DNA of 64,000 nt, from assembly GCF_015704895.1 (NCBI RefSeq), contig NZ_JADQWB010000002.1:62001-126000 (forward strand). Direction: 5' to 3'. The first letter of the stretch is position 1. Every line of letters begins with the position of its first letter. Position numbers and translations under genes: made by a program. The DNA is from Agrobacterium leguminum (GTDB taxonomy: Bacteria; Pseudomonadota; Alphaproteobacteria; Rhizobiales; Rhizobiaceae). The notes beneath the pieces are model-generated. The model did not search any database and was not told the origin of the DNA. It saw nothing but the letters and a program-made list of their open reading frames with translations. Shown here one piece after another: positions 57,941 to 64,000 of the stretch.

Positions 57941-59347
57941 ATGACAATGCCGGAATCCATGCTCTCGGCTGACGCCATTTCACCGAAGCTCGCACAACTG
58001 GCCAGCCTTGCCGGGCATTATGCCGATCCGGAGTTTTCGGTGGCGCATGGCGGTCATGTCCGCACCATCGCCGCCGGGCACTATACGGTTTCCGGCCTGT
58101 CACGGCATGTGCGGCTTGGAGAATTCGTCGCCCATCGCAGCGCGACCGGCATTCATCTCGGCGAAGTCGTGCGCGTGGAACCGGACATCTGCTATGTCTG
58201 CCCCATCGAGCCCGGCGAGCCGATCGGCATACACGATACCGTCATCCGCAAGGGCGCCTTCCGCGTCTCGCCCGACGACAGCTGGTGCGGGCGTACCATC
58301 AATGCGCTCGGCGAACCTATCGACGGCCAGGGGCCGCTGGCCTCCGGCATCGAGCGCCGTTCGATTTCCAACAATGCGCCGCCCTCGATGACGCGCAAAA
58401 GGGTGGAGACGCCTTTCAAGACCGGTGTGCGGGCAATCGATATCTTCTCGCCGCTTTGCCTCGGCCAGCGCCTCGGCATTTTTGCCGGTTCCGGTGTGGG
58501 CAAATCCACGCTGCTGTCGATGCTCGCCAAGGCGGACGCCTTCGACAAGGTGGTGATTGCGCTTGTCGGCGAACGTGGCCGTGAAGTGCGCGAATTCATC
58601 GAAGACACGATGGGCGAGAATATGAGCAAGTCCATCGCCGTCGTCGCGACGAGCGATGAGAGCCCGATGCTGCGCAAGATGGCCCCGCTTTCTGCCGTCA
58701 CCATCGCCGAACATTTTCGCGATCAGGGCGACAATGTCCTTCTCATCATCGACAGCGTGACGCGCTTTGCCCATGCGATCCGCGAAGTGGCGGTCGCTTC
58801 GGGAGAGCCTCCGGTGGCGCGCGGCTATCCGGCCTCGGTCTTCACCGAACTGCCGCGCCTTCTGGAGCGGGCGGGACCGGGCGCGGAAGGCACCGGCACC
58901 ATCACCGCCATCGTCTCCATTCTAGTGGATGGCGACAATCACAACGACCCGATTGCCGATTCGACGCGCGGTATTCTCGATGGCCATATCGTGCTCGACC
59001 GCAGCCTTGCCGAAGAAGGCCGTTACCCGCCGATCAACCCGCTCGCCTCGATCTCGCGTCTCGCCAAGAAGGCCTGGACACCGGATCAGGAAAAGCTGGT
59101 GTCGCGCCTCAAGGCGCTGGTGCATCGCTTCGAGGAAACGCGCGATCTTCGCCTCATCGGCGGTTATCGGCCCGGCACCGATCCTGATCTCGACATGGCG
59201 GTGAAGCAGGTCCCGATCATCTATGAAACGTTGAAACAGCTGCCGAGCGAACCGGCGGCGCAGGATGCCTATGCCGATCTGGCGACCGCATTGCGCGGGG
59301 GAGCACAGAATGGCCAGCCCCAGGTAAACCCGAGAATGAGAGGCTGA
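57941..59347 (+). CDS. fliI: Flagellar export ATPase FliI
   Basis: A 468-residue F1-beta-like ATPase. Walker A is GSGVGKSTLLSM at about 186-197, Walker B LLIIDSVTR at about 268, and the Arg/Pro-rich segment ARGYPASVFTELPRLLERAG follows. It drives unfolding of export substrates with FliH and FliJ. The ATG at 57941 is two codons before another Met. Confidence 0.95.
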   Translation: MTMPESMLSADAISPKLAQLASLAGHYADPEFSVAHGGHVRTIAAGHYTVSGLSRHVRLGEFVAHRSATGIHLGEVVRVEPDICYVCPIEPGEPIGIHDTVIRKGAFRVSPDDSWCGRTINALGEPIDGQGPLASGIERRSISNNAPPSMTRKRVETPFKTGVRAIDIFSPLCLGQRLGIFAGSGVGKSTLLSMLAKADAFDKVVIALVGERGREVREFIEDTMGENMSKSIAVVATSDESPMLRKMAPLSAVTIAEHFRDQGDNVLLIIDSVTRFAHAIREVAVASGEPPVARGYPASVFTELPRLLERAGPGAEGTGTITAIVSILVDGDNHNDPIADSTRGILDGHIVLDRSLAEEGRYPPINPLASISRLAKKAWTPDQEKLVSRLKALVHRFEETRDLRLIGGYRPGTDPDLDMAVKQVPIIYETLKQLPSEPAAQDAYADLATALRGGAQNGQPQVNPRMRG

Positions 59348-59350
59348 CCC

Positions 59351-59914
59351 GTGAACAAGAAGCGGAACGACACTAGCCACGATGAAGACGTGCTTCCCAG
59401 GCCCGTTTTCTTTACGCCTGACCGTATTCTTGCATGGACGGGCATCGGGCTTGCCGCAGCAGCAGCCTTTTTCCCCTGGTACGTGTTTTTCAACGAAGAA
59501 AAATTCGGCATGAAGGTGGCGGGCGGCGACCGCACCCGCGATCTGCCCCATACCGGCCCACGGGAAGTCTTCAGCGTTTCGCCGATGGCCATGACCAACC
59601 GCAACAAGGAAGACACCCCGCCGCCGGCGGAGCTGCCCGACATGCTGACGACGGCGACCGTGAACGCAGGCGGCAAGGAAAAACAGAACAATCTGGCAGC
59701 CGGGATCGAGGATCAGCCGTTCCCCGGCCAGACCTCCTTCCGCCTGCTGCATGTTTCCAACGGGCGCGCCCTGATCGAGGACGGTTCGGGCATGTATATG
59801 GTGAGGGTCGGTTCGACCCTGCCGGACAATGCGTTGCTGACGAAGATCGAGCAGCGCAACGGCGAATGGCTGATAGAGACGTCTTCCGGGAAAACCTATC
59901 GCCCTGAAAAATAA
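59351..59914 (+). CDS. Membrane-anchored protein after fliI, unknown function
   Basis: A 187-residue protein with one N-terminal membrane helix (about 24-46) and a periplasmic remainder. The C-terminal 55 residues (FRLLHVSNGRALIEDGSGMY, then ENLI-like IEQRNGEWLIETSSGKTY) have the strand pattern of GspC/PilP homology domains. It starts 4 bases after fliI and is followed by a strong terminator. The comparison is by eye; a motility role comes from the operon. Confidence 0.75.
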   Translation: MNKKRNDTSHDEDVLPRPVFFTPDRILAWTGIGLAAAAAFFPWYVFFNEEKFGMKVAGGDRTRDLPHTGPREVFSVSPMAMTNRNKEDTPPPAELPDMLTTATVNAGGKEKQNNLAAGIEDQPFPGQTSFRLLHVSNGRALIEDGSGMYMVRVGSTLPDNALLTKIEQRNGEWLIETSSGKTYRPEK

Positions 59915-59932
59915 AAGATTTCTCTCTGGTTC

Positions 59933-59967
59933 AAAAGGCGCGCCGCATCTGCCGGCGCGCCTTTTTT
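59933..59967 (+). terminator. Rho-independent terminator of the flgF-fliI operon
   Basis: A perfect 12-bp stem (AAAAGGCGCGCC / GGCGCGCCTTTT) with a 9-base loop ends in six T residues, 19 bases after the 187-aa gene. Confidence 0.92.
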
Positions 59968-60085
59968 GTTTTGGGCAGGCCGCATCCATATCCGCGTCTT
60001 GCGCCGTTCCGCGCCTTCTCCCCTCCCCGCAAGTCTGACGCAAGATTAGCCCCGTAGGTTCGGGCCATACGAGATGGAGAAGTCT

Positions 60086-60478
60086 ATGCAACCGATTCAA
60101 CTGTTCGATCTGGCATCCCGCCAAGCGGAATGGCTGAGCGTGCGGCAGGAAGTCGTGGCGACCAACATCGCCAACGCCAACACACCCAAGTTCCGCGCCA
60201 AGGATGTCAGCCCTTTCGAAGCGGTCATGCAGGCCACCAGCCAGCAGGTCGGCATGGCGAGGACCAACCCTGCCCACTTCGGCGAGAGCACCCTCAGCGA
60301 CAATATCGCGGTGCGCGACAACCCGGTCAATAACGAGATCGGCATGCAGGAATCGGGCAATTCGGTCGCGCTTGCGGAAGAAATGACCAAGACCGGCGAG
60401 ATCAAGCGGCAGTACGAGCTGAACGCCAATCTCGTCAAATCCTTCCATCGCATGATGCTGATGACGGTTAAGAGGTAA
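60086..60478 (+). CDS. flgB: Flagellar rod protein FlgB
   Basis: A 130-residue proximal-rod subunit. The rod motif VVATNIANANTPKFRAKD is at about 23-40 and the C-terminal helix (KSFHRMMLMTV) is at the end. The ATG at 60086 has GGAG 8 bases upstream; one four codons earlier overlaps that site. It heads flgB-flgC-fliE-flgG-flgA-flgI-motE. Confidence 0.94.
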   Translation: MQPIQLFDLASRQAEWLSVRQEVVATNIANANTPKFRAKDVSPFEAVMQATSQQVGMARTNPAHFGESTLSDNIAVRDNPVNNEIGMQESGNSVALAEEMTKTGEIKRQYELNANLVKSFHRMMLMTVKR

Positions 60479-60481
60479 GCC

Positions 60482-60901
60482 ATGGATCCCTTGAGTGCGG
60501 CGAGCAAGATTGCCGGCAGCGGCCTAGAAGTGCAGTCCACACGACTGCGCATCGTCTCCGAAAACATCGCCAACGCCAGATCGACCGGCGACACCCCCGG
60601 CGCCGACCCCTATCGCCGCAAGACCATCACTTTCGGTTCCGAGCTCGACCGTGTCAGCGGCGTGGAGCGCGTAACGGTGAAGAAGCTCGGCGTCGACCGT
60701 GGCGATTTCGTCAACGAGTACGATCCCGGCAACCCGGCCGCCGACAGCAACGGCATGGTGAAGATGCCGAACGTCAATATCCTGATCGAAATGGCGGACA
60801 TGCGCGAAGCAAACCGCAGCTACGACGCCAATCTTCAGGTCATCCGCCAGACACGCGACCTCGTCGCCTCCACAATCGACCTTCTGAAGGCATCGCAATG
60901 A
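60482..60901 (+). CDS. flgC: Flagellar rod protein FlgC
   Basis: A 139-residue rod subunit. The N-terminus has [20 protein letters not shown] and the C-terminus [20 protein letters not shown], both standard. It begins 3 bases after flgB and overlaps fliE by four bases. Confidence 0.95.
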   Translation: MDPLSAASKIAGSGLEVQSTRLRIVSENIANARSTGDTPGADPYRRKTITFGSELDRVSGVERVTVKKLGVDRGDFVNEYDPGNPAADSNGMVKMPNVNILIEMADMREANRSYDANLQVIRQTRDLVASTIDLLKASQ

Positions 60902-61233
60902 TCGACGGTATCAAGCAAGTCAGTTCCCTTTCGCTCACCCGCGGCGCAAGCGGCATTTCCTCACTGACGGAAAGCGTTTTCGGCAGCGAGCAGACGACGC
61001 CCGCCCAGCAGACGGGCGCAAGCTTCGCCAGCGTTCTCGGCAATATCTCGGTGGATGCGATGAACAATCTGAAGAAGGCGGAAGTGGCCTCCTTCGAAGG
61101 CATTCAGGGTAAGGCGAATACGCGTGAAGTGGTCGATGCCATGCTTTCGGCCGAACAGTCGCTGCAGACCGCCATCGCACTCCGAGACAAGATCGTGTCG
61201 GCCTATCTCGACATTACCAAGATGCAGATCTAG
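60898..61233 (+). CDS. fliE: Flagellar rod/MS-ring adaptor FliE
   Basis: A 111-residue protein linking the MS ring to the rod. [20 protein letters not shown] and the C-terminus [20 protein letters not shown] match the family. Its ATG is in a four-base overlap with flgC. Confidence 0.94.
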   Translation: MIDGIKQVSSLSLTRGASGISSLTESVFGSEQTTPAQQTGASFASVLGNISVDAMNNLKKAEVASFEGIQGKANTREVVDAMLSAEQSLQTAIALRDKIVSAYLDITKMQI

Positions 61234-61251
61234 CCCAGCAGGAATATTGAC

Positions 61252-62040
61252 ATGAGAGCTCTTGCCATCGCTGCCACCGGTATGGACGCCCAGCAGACCA
61301 ATCTGGAAGTCATCGCCAACAACATCGCCAATATCAACACCACCGGTTACAAGCGCGCGCGTGCGGAGTTCACCGATCTTCTTTACCAGACCGAGCGCAT
61401 GCAGGGCGTGCCGAACCGCGCTAACCAGGCGATCGTACCCGAAGGCGCCAATATCGGCCTCGGCGTGCAGACCTCGGCCGTGCGCAACATCCACACCCAG
61501 GGCAACCTGATCGAGACCGGCAACAAGCTGGACGTCGCGATCATCGGCCAGGGCTGGTTCCAGATCGAGGCGGCGGACGGTTCGACGCTCTACAGCCGCG
61601 CCGGCGCCTTCAACAAGAATGCCGACGGCAATCTGGTGACGATCGATGGCTATAACGTCATTCCGAACATCAATATCCCGACCGACGCGCAGGACATCAC
61701 CGTTACCCGCACGGGACAGGTGACCGCCCGTATCGGCAATGCCACGGAATTCACCGAACTCGGCCAGCTCACCATCGCCAACTTTGCCAACGAAGCCGGC
61801 CTGAAGCCACTTGGCGACAACCTTTTCGCCCAGACGCCGGCCTCCGGCGACGCGGTGATCGGCGTGCCTGACGATCCGAGCTACGGCTACATCAAGCAGT
61901 CCTATCTCGAAGGCTCGAACGTCGACGCCGTCAAGGAAATCACCGACCTGATCACGGCGCAGCGCGCCTACGAGATGAATTCCAAGGTCATCACCACCGC
62001 TGACGAAATGGCTTCGATTGTCAGCAAGAACCTGAAGTAA
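61252..62040 (+). CDS. flgG: Flagellar distal rod protein FlgG
   Basis: A 262-residue distal-rod subunit, the family's standard length. The N-terminal rod motif [20 protein letters not shown] is at about 19-38 and the C-terminal [20 protein letters not shown] motif is intact. It sits between fliE and flgA. Confidence 0.96.
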   Translation: MRALAIAATGMDAQQTNLEVIANNIANINTTGYKRARAEFTDLLYQTERMQGVPNRANQAIVPEGANIGLGVQTSAVRNIHTQGNLIETGNKLDVAIIGQGWFQIEAADGSTLYSRAGAFNKNADGNLVTIDGYNVIPNINIPTDAQDITVTRTGQVTARIGNATEFTELGQLTIANFANEAGLKPLGDNLFAQTPASGDAVIGVPDDPSYGYIKQSYLEGSNVDAVKEITDLITAQRAYEMNSKVITTADEMASIVSKNLK

Positions 62041-62060
62041 GAGCGGAAAGGCAGGCGAAC

Positions 62061-62549
62061 ATGAGGTTTGGCCGGAAACATAGCAGCAGCAGAACGGCGC
62101 TCGTCCGTATATGCCTTGCGTCTGCCTTTTCACTGGGCGCCCTGACGCCCGCTCTTGCCCAGGCGCCGATGGCGCTGGTTCCCACCCGCACGATCTATCC
62201 GGGCGAGACGATCACGCCCGAACAGGTGAAGCCGGTGGAAGTGACCAATCCCAATATTTCCTCGGGTTATGCGAGCGATATCAGCGAAGTGGAAGGCATG
62301 ATCTCCAAGCAGACCCTGCTTCCCGGACGCACGATCCCCGTTGCCGCCCTGCGCGAACCCTCGCTGGTGGTGCGCGGCACCAGCGTCAAACTCGTCTTCA
62401 CCATCGGCAACATGACGCTGATGGCTTCGGGAACGCCGATGACCGACGGCTCGCTCGGCGAAATCGTGCGGGTGCGCAACATCGATTCCGGTGTCATCGT
62501 CAACGGCACGGTCATGAAGGACGGAACCATTCAGGTGATGGCGAAATGA
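62061..62549 (+). CDS. flgA: P-ring assembly chaperone FlgA
   Basis: A 162-residue periplasmic protein. Residues 1-33 form a signal peptide (cleavage near ALA-QA). The SAF-like domain (TIYPGETITPEQVKPVEVTN) precedes a C-terminal beta domain (VRNIDSGVIVNGTVMKDGTI). It lacks the extra N-terminal region of enterobacterial FlgA. It overlaps flgI by four bases. Confidence 0.93.
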   Translation: MRFGRKHSSSRTALVRICLASAFSLGALTPALAQAPMALVPTRTIYPGETITPEQVKPVEVTNPNISSGYASDISEVEGMISKQTLLPGRTIPVAALREPSLVVRGTSVKLVFTIGNMTLMASGTPMTDGSLGEIVRVRNIDSGVIVNGTVMKDGTIQVMAK

Positions 62550-63667
62550 GAGTGCTTCGTATCCTGGCCGCAGCCATTCTGTTTTCGGCCCAGCCCTTCC
62601 TTTCCGTTCCGGCAGCGCACGCGGATACATCCCGCATCAAGGATATCGCATCGCTGCAGGCGGGGCGTGACAACCAGCTGATCGGTTACGGTCTCGTGGT
62701 CGGTCTGCAGGGCACGGGCGACAGCCTGCGCTCCTCACCGTTTACCGAACAATCCATGCGCGCGATGCTGCAGAATCTCGGCATCACCACGCAGGGCGGC
62801 CAGTCGAATGCCAAGAACATCGCCGCCGTGATGGTGACGACCAATCTGCCGCCCTTCGCCAGCCCCGGCAGCCGTGTCGACGTGACGGTCAGCTCGCTGG
62901 GCGATGCCTCGTCGCTGCGCGGCGGCACGCTCATCATGACCTCGCTTTCCGGCGCGGACGGGCAGATTTACGCGGTCGCCCAGGGTGCGCTGATCGTCAA
63001 CGGCTTTTCGGCGCAGGGCGATGCCGCGACGCTGACGCAGGGCGTCACCACCTCCGCCCGCGTGCCGAACGGCGCGATCATCGAGCGGGAGCTGCCGTCC
63101 AAGTTCAAGGATTCGGTCAATCTGGTCCTTCAGCTGCGCAATCCCGATTTTTCGACGGCCGTTCGCGTCGCCGATGTCGTCAACGCCTTTGCGCGCGCCC
63201 GTTATGGCGATCCCATCGCCGAGCCGCGCGATTCGCAGGAAATCGCGGTGCAGAAGCCCCGTGTCGCGGATCTCACCCGGCTGATGGCGGAAATCGAAAA
63301 CCTGACCGTGGAAACGGATACGCCGGCCAAGGTCGTCATCAACGAGCGCACCGGCACGATCGTCATCGGCGCGGATGTGCGCATTTCCCGCGTCGCGGTC
63401 AGCTACGGAACGCTGACCGTGCAGGTGACGGAATCGCCGCAGGTCATCCAGCCGGCGCCCTTCTCGCGCGGCCAGACGGCCGTCCAGCCGCAGACGGATA
63501 TCATGGCATTGCAGGAAGGCAGCAAGGTCGCCATCGTCGAAGGGCCTGACCTTCGCACGCTGGTTGCCGGTCTCAACAGCATCGGGCTCAAGGCGGACGG
63601 CATCATCGCCATTCTGCAAGGCATCAAATCCGCCGGCGCCCTTCAGGCGGAGCTTGTGCTGCAATGA
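62546..63667 (+). CDS. flgI: Flagellar P-ring protein FlgI
   Basis: A 373-residue periplasmic ring protein. Residues 1-26 are a signal peptide; mature start SRIKDIASLQAGRDNQLIGY is diagnostic, as are VTVSSLGDASSLRGG and LVAGLNSIGLKADGIIAILQ at the end. The ATG is within an ATGA overlap with flgA; a longer open frame upstream is only an accident of composition. Confidence 0.95.
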   Translation: MRVLRILAAAILFSAQPFLSVPAAHADTSRIKDIASLQAGRDNQLIGYGLVVGLQGTGDSLRSSPFTEQSMRAMLQNLGITTQGGQSNAKNIAAVMVTTNLPPFASPGSRVDVTVSSLGDASSLRGGTLIMTSLSGADGQIYAVAQGALIVNGFSAQGDAATLTQGVTTSARVPNGAIIERELPSKFKDSVNLVLQLRNPDFSTAVRVADVVNAFARARYGDPIAEPRDSQEIAVQKPRVADLTRLMAEIENLTVETDTPAKVVINERTGTIVIGADVRISRVAVSYGTLTVQVTESPQVIQPAPFSRGQTAVQPQTDIMALQEGSKVAIVEGPDLRTLVAGLNSIGLKADGIIAILQGIKSAGALQAELVLQ

Positions 63668-64000
63668 TGGAAACTCGGAAGAACAACGCTTTCCCGAATG
63701 GTCTTGTCCGCTTCGCGGCCGTCGCCTCGCTGCTTTTCCTGCTTCCCGCTGCTGACGCCGAAAGCCAGCAGAACGTGGTTTCGGAACTCAGCACGCAGGA
63801 TGAAATCCAGAAATTCTGCACCAACATCGCCGATGCGGCCCGCGACCAGCGCTATCTGCTGCAAAAGCAGGAGCTGGAAAAGCTGCAGTCCGACGTCAAC
63901 GAGCGCATTGCCGTGCTGGAAGACCGCAAGGCGGAATATGAGGACTGGCTGGCCCGCCGCGAACATTTCCTCAATCAGGCGAAAAGCAATCTCGTCGATA
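63664..64000 (+). CDS. motE: MotE, chaperone for MotC, N-terminal part
   Basis: The gene runs off the right edge; about 112 residues are visible. A signal peptide (about 1-32, with a hydrophobic core VASLLFLLPAADA) is followed by a charged coiled coil (QELEKLQSDVNERIAVLEDR). In Sinorhizobium MotE is a periplasmic chaperone specific for MotC, and the position after flgI matches. The ATG overlaps the flgI stop by four bases. Confidence 0.85.
   Translation, partial: MMETRKNNAFPNGLVRFAAVASLLFLLPAADAESQQNVVSELSTQDEIQKFCTNIADAARDQRYLLQKQELEKLQSDVNERIAVLEDRKAEYEDWLARREHFLNQAKSNLVD

Noticed and set aside
62111..62545. N-terminal extension of flgI through flgA
   Set aside because: It has a basic, low-complexity sequence out of frame with flgA, and the ATG at 62546 directly precedes a signal peptide.

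Overview
The window is high-GC alphaproteobacterial chromosome. Gene content and order point to Rhizobiaceae, most likely Agrobacterium (A. tumefaciens/fabrum complex). Supporting points are an aglEFGAK-aglR alpha-glucoside locus, a rhizobial Entner-Doudoroff operon (zwf-pgl-edd), a motBCD-rem flagellar arrangement and a 430-residue FlaD-type flagellin. The genus is inferred from recognition of proteins and gene order, not from a search. I saw no rRNA, tRNA, CRISPR array or insertion sequence.

Region 1 (1-11.6 kb): the 3' end of an iron-type ABC permease; a polyamine importer operon on the minus strand (potF-potG-potH-potI); an XRE/ScfR (RamB-like) regulator divergent from isocitrate lyase aceA; two small uncharacterised genes; a LysR regulator; an ambiguous small-ORF region; a palindromic intergenic repeat; and a BaiN/HI0933-type flavoprotein.

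Region 2 (11.7-20.7 kb): gamma-glutamylpolyamine synthetase and oxidase (PuuA/PuuB-like), which pair functionally with the Pot importer; the zwf-pgl-edd operon; a Tat-signal 5'-nucleotidase-like metallophosphoesterase; and a short protein with a degenerate PilZ-like fold.

Region 3 (20.9-29.6 kb): the alpha-glucoside operon aglE-F-G-A-K (minus) with the divergent LacI regulator aglR. Two near-identical AAAGCGCTTT palindromes each lie just downstream of a promoter-like sequence. Glucose released by AglA would feed the Entner-Doudoroff genes next door. folD follows.

Region 4 (29.7-32.3 kb): a Wzz/ExoP-like chain-length protein without a kinase domain and a divergent WecG/TagA/CpsF-type glycosyltransferase, beside the flagellar cluster.

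Region 5 (32.4-64 kb): a continuous flagellar and motor cluster. In transcription order the minus-strand units are: motA-fliM-fliN-fliG-flhB-(145-aa protein); flaD; (fliH-like)-motB-motC-motD/fliK-(lytic transglycosylase); rem; and flgE-flgK-flgL-flaF-flbT-flgD-fliQ-flhA-fliR-(fliJ-like)-(flgJ-like)-(flgN-like)-(fliL-like). The plus-strand units are (DUF1217)-flgF-fliI-(187-aa protein) and flgB-flgC-fliE-flgG-flgA-flgI-motE, the last cut by the window end. The poorly described parts are the accessory proteins: a FliL-like paralogue, a possible FliH in the mot operon, a GspC/PilP-like protein after fliI, a 145-aa protein after flhB, and a separate transglycosylase that may replace the hydrolase domain missing from FlgJ. 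I found no clearly novel defence or mobile system.
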